Source: Bacteroides sp.
GTDB taxonomy: Bacteria > Bacteroidota > Bacteroidia > Bacteroidales > Bacteroidaceae
Reading direction: 5' to 3'
Length of the DNA: 33,436 nucleotides
NCBI GenBank assembly: GCA_030152865.1
Contig: JASLIW010000013.1
Span: 1 to 33,436 of the forward strand
Shown here: positions 17,201-23,139 of the stretch, piece after piece
Layout: each line of letters opens with the position of its first letter
Position numbering within the stretch: the stretch's first letter is position 1
Notes under the pieces: model-generated
What the model saw: the letters and a program-made list of their open reading frames with translations, nothing else
Told to the model about the DNA's origin: nothing
Databases searched by the model: none
Translations under genes and position numbers: made by a program

Positions 17201-17954
17201 GGAAGTTATGGGTTTCTGCTTTGAGAGAGAGTACGCTTTCTATTTCCTTAGTTGCATAAAAACTAGAAGTGGTAGGGTCTTGTGGATAGAATAGCTCTAC
17301 CTTAGGACCTTTGGTAAATGCCACATTATCTTTATAAGCTGAGATTACCCGGTTTGGGTTTTCTCTAGTCGTTTTCTTTATCATATTAAACAAAGATGAC
17401 TCTTGTTCTTTGCCATCAATAACAAAGGTTCCACCAAATATCTTATGACGACAATGCTCTGAGTTAATTTGAGCAAAACCAAACACTTCAGAATCTGTAA
17501 GCTTTCTACCCAGATCATGTTCGATTTGCTTGAGGTAGTTGATCTCCTCCTCAGACATCGCTAAGCCTTCTTGCTCATTGTATGCTTCAATGTCCTCAAT
17601 GTAAATAATAGGCTCAGGCTGACGCTCAGAAATAAAAATACGCTGATTAAGCCCGTTATATAAATGTTGTAGCATTGGGTCGTAATCAGCGTTTTTGTCT
17701 TTTACAGGAAAGAACTCTTCTATGCGTTCTATTCCTTCAATTCCCATGTTTTGGGTTATTTCTACCGCGTTGGTACTCCAGGGGGTTATCATTTCAGGTC
17801 TAGGGCCAACTAGATATCCAGGTATGGAATCTGTTTTTAGGTGGGTGGCCTCTCCAAAGAGCCAACACAGTTTGTCACAAGCTGTAAGTGGTAAATCTTG
17901 ATTGCATTCAACGGCAATCACGGTCTCGTTTTGAGTTCTAAAAAAAAGAATCAT
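14256..17954 (-). CDS. purL: PurL, phosphoribosylformylglycinamidine synthase (large, glutaminase-fused form)
   Basis: PurL makes FGAM from FGAR, ATP and glutamine in step 4 of purine synthesis. The 1232-residue form fuses an N-terminal PurS-like domain, two AIR-synthase-like halves and a C-terminal class I glutamine amidotransferase. Visible signatures are F-A-Q-I-N-S-E-H-C-R-H-K (about residues 165-176), T-H-N-F-P-T near 255, G-H-D-I-S-A-G-G in the second half, and the glutaminase nucleophile elbow G-V-C1079-N-G-C. A late M-P-H-L-E-R supplies the His/Glu of the triad. Length agrees with Bacteroidota orthologues. The ATG at 17954 follows a leader of about 100 bases that shows possible RNA folding. 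It is a single-gene unit between two terminators. Confidence 0.97.
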   Translation of the reverse strand: MILFFRTQNETVIAVECNQDLPLTACDKLCWLFGEATHLKTDSIPGYLVGPRPEMITPWSTNAVEITQNMGIEGIERIEEFFPVKDKNADYDPMLQHLYNGLNQRIFISERQPEPIIYIEDIEAYNEQEGLAMSEEEINYLKQIEHDLGRKLTDSEVFGFAQINSEHCRHKIFGGTFVIDGKEQESSLFNMIKKTTRENPNRVISAYKDNVAFTKGPKVELFYPQDPTTSSFYATKEIESVLSLKAETHNFPTTVEPFNGASTGTGGEIRDRMAGGKGSWPIAGTAVYITSYPRMEEGRAWENILPVREWLYQTPEEILIKASNGASDFGNKFGQPLICGSLLTFEHQENNVEYGYDKVIMLAGGVGYARKRDAQKGTPEKGNKIVVLGGDNYRIGLGGGSVSSVDTGRYSSGIELNAVQRANAEMQKRANNVIRALTEEENNPIISIHDHGSAGHLNCLSELVEGCGGYVEMDKLPIGDKTLSAKEIIANESQERMGLLIAKESLDHVQKIAQRERAPMYVVGETTGDNQFYFQQADGKRPFDLSMDQMFGSSPKTIMEDKSVEHHYEMPTYEASKVNEYLTEVLQMEAVACKDWLTNKVDRSVTGKIARQQCQGEIQLPLSDCGVVALDYQGKKGIATSIGHAPQAGLADAQAGSVLSVSEALTNIVFAPLTDGLSAISLSANWMWPCRSQEGEDARLYTAVQALSDFCCSLGINVPTGKDSLSMTQKYPNGEKVIAPGTVIVSAMGEVTDVRKVVSPVMVNNPKSSFYHIDLSFDTLKLGGSAFAQSLAKVGSEVPTVKDAEYFKVAFNTIQSLVEKGHILAGHDISAGGLITTLLEMCFANTEGGIELDLDVFAEPDLLKILFAENPGVIVQIEDRKANSILALLEEEGVGIVKLGKPTNERHILANKDGATYQFGIDYLRDVWYSTSYLFDKKQSFNGTAQKRFENYKKQPIEFAFSPNFTGKLAQYKLKAKRKGASGIKAAIIREKGTNGEKEMAYALHLAGFDVKDVAMTDLTSGRETLEDIQFAVFCGGFSNSDVFGSAKGWAGGILYNAKAKESISNFFKREDTLSLGVCNGCQLMLELDIIYPDHEYKPKMRVNRSQKFESAYTGLVIPTNRSILFGSLSGYKLGAWVAHGEGRFDLGPNEQDYHIVAKYAYDEYPGNPNDSAYSAAAVASADGRHIAMMPHLERAIFPWQNAYYPADRIQDEITPWIEAFVNARQWIEAKN

Positions 17955-17997
17955 GCGGTTTAATATTAACGATTAACATTAAGGAAATCTAAACTTA

Positions 17998-18057
17998 CTC
18001 GCATTAAGAAAAGGTGTTATGCCTTTCTGCGAGCCAGTTGCATAGAGCAACACGCTC
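17998..18057 (-). promoter_or_regulatory. Candidate structured RNA leader of purL
   Basis: In the purL 5' leader the RNA (minus strand) has four consecutive sets of complementary segments. GAGC (18057-18054) matches GCUC (18048-18045). Its loop GUGU (18053-18050) matches ACAC (18017-18014). UAUGC (18044-18040) matches GCAUA (18022-18018). CUCGCA (18033-18028) matches UGCGAG (18003-17998). Pairing all of them gives an interlocked double pseudoknot. Simpler nested hairpins are also possible, for example GUUGC/GCAAC and CUCGCAGAAAGG with a downstream partner. I do not recognise it as a known riboswitch class, and 4-6 base matches can occur by chance in 100 bases. Confidence 0.3.
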
Positions 18058-18065
18058 AATAGCCG

Positions 18066-18073
18066 CAAAGGTA
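18066..18073 (-). promoter_or_regulatory. -7 promoter element of purL
   Basis: The minus strand reads TACCTTTG followed by CGG. It is 111 bases upstream of the purL ATG, which implies a leader of about 100 bases. It lies between the eno terminator and purL. Confidence 0.6.
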
Positions 18074-18113
18074 ACACTTTTTATTAAGTTATTTTAAAAA
18101 TAACGAAAAGATA

Positions 18114-18145
18114 AAGCCTCTTTCATTTTAAAATGAAAGAGGCTT
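18114..18145 (-). terminator. Perfect palindromic terminator after eno
   Basis: Bases 18114-18129 are exactly complementary to 18130-18145. On the minus strand it is followed by a T-rich tract. It lies 28 bases past the eno stop codon. Confidence 0.85.
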
Positions 18146-18173
18146 ATAAAGGGATATGAAAAGTTTACTTTAA

Positions 18174-19457
18174 TTATTTGAACTTTTTATAACCATACAC
18201 AGCTAGCTGATCTAGCTCTTCTTCAATACGTAGTAGCTGGTTGTATTTAGCCATACGATCTGAACGACTGAGTGATCCAGTCTTGATCTGACCACTGTTT
18301 GTAGCCACAGCAATGTCTGCAATAGTTGCATCTTCGGTTTCACCTGAACGGTGAGATGTTACTGAAGTGTAACCGTGGCGGTGAGCCATCTCAATAGCAT
18401 CCAAAGTTTCTGATAGTGTACCAATCTGGTTTACCTTAATGAGAATTGAGTTTGCACAGCCTAGCTCAATACCTTTGGATAGGAACTCAACGTTAGTGAC
18501 AAAAAGATCATCACCTACAAGCTGACACTTATCACCTATGCGAGCTGTCAATTCTTTCCAGCCATCCCAGTCATTTTCAGCCATTCCATCTTCAATTGAA
18601 TCGATAGGGAACTTGCTTACTAGCTCTTCTAGATAATCTATTTGTTCTTTAGCATTACGTTTTGCTGCGTTTTCGCCTTCAAATTTACTGTAGTCGTACA
18701 CACCATTTTCGTAGAACTCAGAAGCTGCACAGTCGAGCGCAATAGTAACATCTTTCTTTGGCTCGTATCCAGCAGCTTTTATTGCTTCTAGGATAGAGTT
18801 CAATGCATCTTCTGTACCCTCTAATTCGGGTGCAAATCCGCCTTCGTCACCCACAGCCGTACTCAAGCCTCTGTCTTTTAGTACTTTCTTTAGTGCATGG
18901 AAGACTTCAGTACCCATACGTAAACCCTCCTTAAAGGAAGTTGCACCTACTGGACGAATCATAAATTCTTGGAAAGCAATAGGAGCATCACTGTGAGAGC
19001 CACCATTAATGATGTTCATCATAGGTACTGGCATAGTGTATGTATTGGTGCCTCCTATATAGCGATAGAGTGGTAGCCCTAAGTAGTTGGCAGCTGCCTT
19101 CGCTACAGCAAGAGAAACTCCTAACATAGCATTAGCACCTAGTTTTGATTTGGTTTTGGTGCCATCTAGCTCTAGCATTTTTGTGTCGATAGCTCTTTGT
19201 TCTAGCACACTCATACCCAAAAGCTCAGGTGCAATAAGCGTATTAATGTTTTCTACTGCTTTTAACACACCTTTTCCTAGGTAGCGTTTCTTATCTCCAT
19301 CACGAAGCTCCAATGCTTCATGCTCACCTGTTGAGGCTCCTGAAGGTACCGATGCACGGCCCATTATGCCACAATCAAGTAGTACATCTACTTCGACGGT
19401 TGGGTTACCTCTGGAGTCTAAGACTTCTCTTCCTTTAATACTTTGTATGGTCATCAT
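18174..19457 (-). CDS. eno: Enolase
   Basis: Enolase interconverts 2-phosphoglycerate and phosphoenolpyruvate in glycolysis. The frame shows the family run G-R-E-V-L-D-S-R-G-N-P-T-V-E-V, S-G-A-S-T-G-E-H-E-A, G-D-E-G-G-F-A-P, the Mg ligand segments S-I-E-D-G and L-V-G-D-D-L-F-V-T, the catalytic lysine region L-I-K-V-N-Q-I-G and S-H-R-S-G-E-T-E-D. The frame extends upstream to a TTG at 19466, but the ATG at 19455-19457 (or the next one at 19452-19454) fits the usual start and gives 426-427 residues. No clear promoter element was found upstream. Confidence 0.97.
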   Translation of the reverse strand: MMTIQSIKGREVLDSRGNPTVEVDVLLDCGIMGRASVPSGASTGEHEALELRDGDKKRYLGKGVLKAVENINTLIAPELLGMSVLEQRAIDTKMLELDGTKTKSKLGANAMLGVSLAVAKAAANYLGLPLYRYIGGTNTYTMPVPMMNIINGGSHSDAPIAFQEFMIRPVGATSFKEGLRMGTEVFHALKKVLKDRGLSTAVGDEGGFAPELEGTEDALNSILEAIKAAGYEPKKDVTIALDCAASEFYENGVYDYSKFEGENAAKRNAKEQIDYLEELVSKFPIDSIEDGMAENDWDGWKELTARIGDKCQLVGDDLFVTNVEFLSKGIELGCANSILIKVNQIGTLSETLDAIEMAHRHGYTSVTSHRSGETEDATIADIAVATNSGQIKTGSLSRSDRMAKYNQLLRIEEELDQLAVYGYKKFK

Positions 19458-19542
19458 ATAAGTCAAATTTTTGATTATAGTTAATTTTGATTGAAATTCA
19501 ATGAGTCATTCAATTTCATATACATAACAAACCATTTTGTTT

Positions 19543-19574
19543 TTTGTTTGTAAGAGTTCTAAATAGTATCTTTA
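19543..19574 (+). promoter_or_regulatory. Promoter-like pair in the eno-pepT gap
   Basis: TTTG at 19543-19546, a 20-base spacer, then TATCTTTA at 19567-19574, one base off TAnnTTTG. It points right, 230 bases before pepT, and would start a transcript at about 19581 that includes the hairpins at 19599-19685. Confidence 0.35.
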
Positions 19575-19580
19575 ATCCGT

Positions 19581-19690
19581 TCTGTAGAGCTTTTAGGTGG
19601 TCTCTTACTGGGACCTAGTCAGAGCATCCTTCCTTCCCTGATTCATGCCTCCTACTTCCCTGACTGAGCAGCAGAAGGTCAGGGACCTTT
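19581..19690 (+). ncRNA. Possible structured small RNA or pepT leader
   Basis: The eno-pepT gap (19467-19803) holds no gene. Within it, GGUCUC (19599-19604) can pair with GGGACC (19610-19615), and TCCCTGAC (19657-19664) pairs exactly with GTCAGGGA (19678-19685). An alternative hairpin AAGGTC/GACCTT (19675-19689) is followed by a short T-run, and AGTCAG (19617-19622) competes for CTGACT (19660-19665). With the promoter-like pair upstream, this could be a small RNA of about 110 bases or an attenuated leader. The region is also notably more GC-rich than its flanks. I do not recognise a known RNA family. Confidence 0.25.
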
Positions 19691-19803
19691 TGAAATCGTG
19701 TTTATTCCTTAGTTATTCTCTAAAACTCATTTGGTTTATTAGGGGGCTTTGTTTATTTTTACAAGAACAGGTATTATATAATCTAATTTAAAATGTTCAA
19801 AAT

Positions 19804-21027
19804 ATGACAATTACGGAACGTTTCTTAAAATATGTGAGTTTTGATACTCAGTCTGATGAAAACTCAGGAGTTACACCTAGTAGCCCAGGACAAAGAGTAT
19901 TTGCTGAGTATCTTAAAAAAGAACTTGAAGAGCTAGGATTAAGTGAGGTTAGTCTAGATGAAAATAGCTATTTAATGGCAACCTTGCCTTCAAACCTCGA
20001 TAAAGAAGTGCCAACAGTAGGTTTTATAGCTCACTTAGATACGAGTCCAGATATGTCAGGCAAAGATGTCAGTCCACGTATTGTTGAAGATTACGATGGA
20101 AAGGATATTGTACTTTGCGACAAGGAAAATATTGTTTTATCCCCTTCTGATTTCCCAGAACTCTTAGCACATAAAGGGGAAGACTTAATAGTAACGAACG
20201 GTCACACACTCTTGGGTGCTGATGACAAAGCAGGCATTGCTGAAATAGTTACTGCTATGGAGTATTTAATCAAGCACCCCGAAATAAAGCATGGAAAAAT
20301 CCGTGTTGGCTTTAATCCCGATGAAGAAATTGGCTTAGGAGCACATAAATTTGATGTGGATAAGTTTGGCTGTGACTGGGCCTATACGATGGATGGTGGA
20401 GAGCTAGGTGAGCTTGAGTTTGAAAACTTCAATGCGGCATCTGCTGTCATTACTATACAAGGTAGGAATGTACACCCAGGCTATGCTAAGAATAAGATGA
20501 TTAACTCCATAAGCTTAGCCAATCAACTCATTGCTATGTTCCCACGCCATGAAACTCCCGAACATACAGAGAAATATGAAGGCTTTTATCATCTGGTAGG
20601 TATTTCTGGAGAGGTAGATAAAACTACACTTACTTATATTATTAGAGATCACGATCGGCTTAAGTTTGAAGAACGGAAAGCAAAAGTACAAGAGTATGTG
20701 AAGCGTATCAACTCAGAATTTGGGGCAGGGACGGTGCAGTTAGAGCTTACTGATCAGTATTACAACATGCGCGAGAAAATTGAGCCTATGATGCACATTA
20801 TAGATATAGCATCAGATGCGATGAAAGCAGTGGGTGTTACTCCCAATATCAAAGCCATTAGAGGAGGAACCGATGGCGCTCAGCTCTCTTTTAAGGGATT
20901 ACCCTGTCCAAATATCTTTGCGGGTGGTTTAAACTTCCATGGTAGATATGAGTTTGTACCTATTCAGAGTATGGAAAAAGCAACAAAGGTTATTATTGAG
21001 TTGGTACAACGTATTGCTCAGAGTTAG
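19804..21027 (+). CDS. pepT: PepT, peptidase T (tripeptide aminopeptidase)
   Basis: The 407-residue M20B zinc metallopeptidase cuts the N-terminal residue from tripeptides in the cytoplasm. Metal and catalytic residues are all seen: H77-L-D79 in A-H-L-D-T-S-P-D, the bridging D140 in L-L-G-A-D-D-K-A-G, E174-E175 in N-P-D-E-E-I-G, D197 in T-M-D-G-G-E, and the late His in L-N-F-H-G-R-Y-E-F. The length equals the family norm. gcvT follows after 39 bases with no terminator between, so they are likely cotranscribed. Confidence 0.96.
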   Translation: MTITERFLKYVSFDTQSDENSGVTPSSPGQRVFAEYLKKELEELGLSEVSLDENSYLMATLPSNLDKEVPTVGFIAHLDTSPDMSGKDVSPRIVEDYDGKDIVLCDKENIVLSPSDFPELLAHKGEDLIVTNGHTLLGADDKAGIAEIVTAMEYLIKHPEIKHGKIRVGFNPDEEIGLGAHKFDVDKFGCDWAYTMDGGELGELEFENFNAASAVITIQGRNVHPGYAKNKMINSISLANQLIAMFPRHETPEHTEKYEGFYHLVGISGEVDKTTLTYIIRDHDRLKFEERKAKVQEYVKRINSEFGAGTVQLELTDQYYNMREKIEPMMHIIDIASDAMKAVGVTPNIKAIRGGTDGAQLSFKGLPCPNIFAGGLNFHGRYEFVPIQSMEKATKVIIELVQRIAQS

Positions 21028-21066
21028 AGTCAGGAAATAATAAATTAATCTTTAAATAATAAAAAC

Positions 21067-22158
21067 ATGAAAACCACACCATTTACACAAACCCATATTG
21101 ATTTGGGTGCATCCATGCATGAGTTTGCTGGATTTAATATGCCTATCCAATATGAGGGAATAATAGATGAACACATGGCTGTTATCAATAGCGTAGGTGT
21201 CTTCGATGTTTCTCATATGGGTGAGATATGGGTGAAAGGCGATAAAGCATTAGATTTTATGCAACGTGTAACGTCTAATGATGCGAGTAAGCTTACAGTA
21301 GGAAAGATTCAATACTCGTGCTTCATCAACGAAGAAGGCGGAATTATTGATGACTTCTTAGTATATAAATACGAGGAAGACAAATACTTACTAGTTGTTA
21401 ACGCTGCAAATACCGAAAAAGACTGGAAATGGTGTGTAGCACAAAACACGATGGGTGCTGAGTTGGAAAATGCTTCAGCACATATGGCCCAGCTTGCAGT
21501 TCAAGGCCCCAATGCTGTAGCGACACTTCAAAAGCTTACTTCTATCCACTTAAAGGATATGAAGTATTATACTTTTGAGGTAGGCGAGTTGGCAGGAGCT
21601 CCTGATGTGATTGTTTCTAACACAGGATATACTGGAGCAGGAGGTTTTGAGCTTTACTTTTATCCTGAGTATGCAAAGCAGATTTGGGATGCTATTTTTG
21701 AAGCTGGCAAAGAGTTTGACATCAAGCCAGTTGGTTTAGGTTGTAGAGATACACTTCGCCTTGAAATGGGATTTAACTTGTATGGTAACGATATGTCTGC
21801 CACAACGACTCCTCTAGAAGCCAACTTGGGCTGGATCACGAAGTTTGTTGATGGAAAGGATTTCATTGGTCGATCCGTACTCGAAAAACAGAAGGAGGAG
21901 GGACTGGCTCGCAAACTTGTAGGTTTTGAGTTACAAGATCGAGGAGTGCCACGCCAAGGATATCCCATTGTAAATACAGCAGGTGAGGTGATCGGAGAGG
22001 TAACTTCTGGAACGATGTCGCCCACGCGTAAAATAGGAATTGGTATGGGCTATGTGAAAACAGCCTATGCTAAGCTGGGTACAGAAATCTTGATTCAAGT
22101 ACGTAAAAGAGAGCTTAAGGCTACAATAGTCAAGCCACCTTTTAGAAAGATGGATTAA
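21067..22158 (+). CDS. gcvT: GcvT, aminomethyltransferase (glycine cleavage T protein)
   Basis: GcvT takes the methylene group from the lipoyl H-protein and gives it to tetrahydrofolate, releasing ammonia. The 363 residues cover the full family: G-F-N-M-P-I-Q-Y-E-G at the start, F-D-V-S-H-M-G-E, the folate-binding core about N-D/T-G-Y-T-G-A-G-G-F-E, G-L-G-C-R-D-T-L-R-L-E-M-G and the C-terminal G-E-V-T-S-G-T-M-S-P. No other gcv gene is in the window. It follows pepT by 39 bases and ends before a strong terminator. Confidence 0.96.
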   Translation: MKTTPFTQTHIDLGASMHEFAGFNMPIQYEGIIDEHMAVINSVGVFDVSHMGEIWVKGDKALDFMQRVTSNDASKLTVGKIQYSCFINEEGGIIDDFLVYKYEEDKYLLVVNAANTEKDWKWCVAQNTMGAELENASAHMAQLAVQGPNAVATLQKLTSIHLKDMKYYTFEVGELAGAPDVIVSNTGYTGAGGFELYFYPEYAKQIWDAIFEAGKEFDIKPVGLGCRDTLRLEMGFNLYGNDMSATTTPLEANLGWITKFVDGKDFIGRSVLEKQKEEGLARKLVGFELQDRGVPRQGYPIVNTAGEVIGEVTSGTMSPTRKIGIGMGYVKTAYAKLGTEILIQVRKRELKATIVKPPFRKMD

Positions 22159-22178
22159 GTAAATGCCGATAAATATAG

Positions 22179-22217
22179 AGATAGGGGGTAGCCATGGCTA
22201 CCCCCTATCTGTTTTTT
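22179..22217. terminator. Perfect palindromic bidirectional terminator (gcvT / mazG)
   Basis: Bases 22179-22194 are exactly complementary to 22195-22210, with a GC-rich arm and T6 at 22212-22217. It lies between convergent gcvT and mazG; the mazG stop is 2 bases further on. Confidence 0.88.
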
Positions 22218-22218
22218 G

Positions 22219-23004
22219 TTAAAGTCCTTTAGATTTGGCTTCGTCCCATATTTGGTCCATCTCCTCTAGACTCATGTCTTGTAGGTTTATTCCCTTCTTT
22301 AGGGTGTGATCTTCTAAATAGTTAAATCTGCGGATAAATTTTTGATTAGTCAATTCCAGCGCATGATCTGGATTGATGTCGTATTTTCGAGCTGCATTGA
22401 TTATACTAAAGAAGAGATCTCCAAACTCTTTTTCGGCTTCTTCTTTATTAAGATTCTTAATTTCAGCCTTTAGCTCCTGAAATTCCTCTTGTACTTTATC
22501 CCACACCTGCTCTTTTTCTTCCCAGTCAAAACCGATGTTACGGGCTTTATCTTGGATGCGATAGGCTTTTATGAGAGAAGGGAGTGCATTAGGTACTCCA
22601 CTTAATACACGCTTATTTCCACCCTTTTCTTTGAGTTTGAGTTGCTCCCAGTTGGTTTCTACTTCTGTGCTGTCTTCTACCTCTGTAGTACCAAACACAT
22701 GGGGGTGTCTGTAAATGAGCTTTTCACATAGCTTGTCACATACATCTTTGATGTCAAATTGCTTTTTTTCTGAGCCAATTTTTGCATAAAATCCAATATG
22801 AAGGAGAACATCTCCGAGTTCCTTACATATCTCTTCTTGCTCATCACGCATAAGGGCATCACACAGCTCGTATGTTTCTTCTATGGTGTTAGGACGCAGA
22901 CTCTCATTGGTTTGCTTTCTGTCCCAAGGACATTTTAGACGGAGTTCATCTAGAACATCTAAAAACTTTCCAAAGGCCTCTAGTTTTTCTTCTCTTGTAT
23001 GCAT
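22219..23004 (-). CDS. mazG: MazG, nucleoside triphosphate pyrophosphohydrolase
   Basis: The 261-residue all-helical protein hydrolyses (d)NTPs to the monophosphates and pyrophosphate, a house-cleaning role. It has the two tandem MazG domains of the E. coli type. Domain 1 has C-P-W-D-R-K-Q-T, then the E-E-x-Y-E metal motif in I-E-E-T-Y-E-L-C-D-A and K-E-L-G-D-V-L-L-H. Domain 2 has N-I-G-F-D-W, E-E-F-x-E-L-K, E-F-G-D-L-F-F-S-I-I-N and the tail K-F-I-R-R-F-N-Y-L-E. It is divergent from valS with separate -7 elements. Confidence 0.95.
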   Translation of the reverse strand: MHTREEKLEAFGKFLDVLDELRLKCPWDRKQTNESLRPNTIEETYELCDALMRDEQEEICKELGDVLLHIGFYAKIGSEKKQFDIKDVCDKLCEKLIYRHPHVFGTTEVEDSTEVETNWEQLKLKEKGGNKRVLSGVPNALPSLIKAYRIQDKARNIGFDWEEKEQVWDKVQEEFQELKAEIKNLNKEEAEKEFGDLFFSIINAARKYDINPDHALELTNQKFIRRFNYLEDHTLKKGINLQDMSLEEMDQIWDEAKSKGL

Positions 23005-23046
23005 TAATTTTATGTATGTTTAAGTGGTTCTACTTCTGTGATAACA

Positions 23047-23054
23047 CAAAAGTA
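23047..23054 (-). promoter_or_regulatory. -7 promoter element of mazG
   Basis: The minus strand reads TACTTTTG, 42 bases upstream of the mazG ATG. It faces away from the valS element 35 bases to the right. Confidence 0.5.
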
Positions 23055-23088
23055 CATAATTCAAAGGCGTATTTAGCTTTTAATTTAT

Positions 23089-23096
23089 TAATTTTG
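23089..23096 (+). promoter_or_regulatory. -7 promoter element of valS
   Basis: TAATTTTG followed by CACC, 43 bases before the valS ATG at 23140. No T-box or other leader element was recognised. Confidence 0.55.
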
Positions 23097-23139
23097 CACC
23101 TATCTAAAATATACAATCAATAATTGATTTTAATTAAAT

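Noticed and set aside
17998..18057. ZTP (pfl) or classic purine riboswitch in the purL leader
   Set aside because: An ACUGGC piece recalls the ZTP motif, but the conserved CCGCCUGGGCA part and the purine-riboswitch core are missing.
19458..19466. Upstream TTG start for enolase
   Set aside because: It only adds M-T-Y before two in-frame ATGs that fit the usual enolase N-terminus.
19581..19690. SRP (4.5S) RNA on the minus strand
   Set aside because: The reverse strand has an AGGGAAGGAAGGATGC stretch slightly like the SRP core, but the conserved GGTCAGG-TCCGGAAGG-AAGCAGC arrangement is absent.
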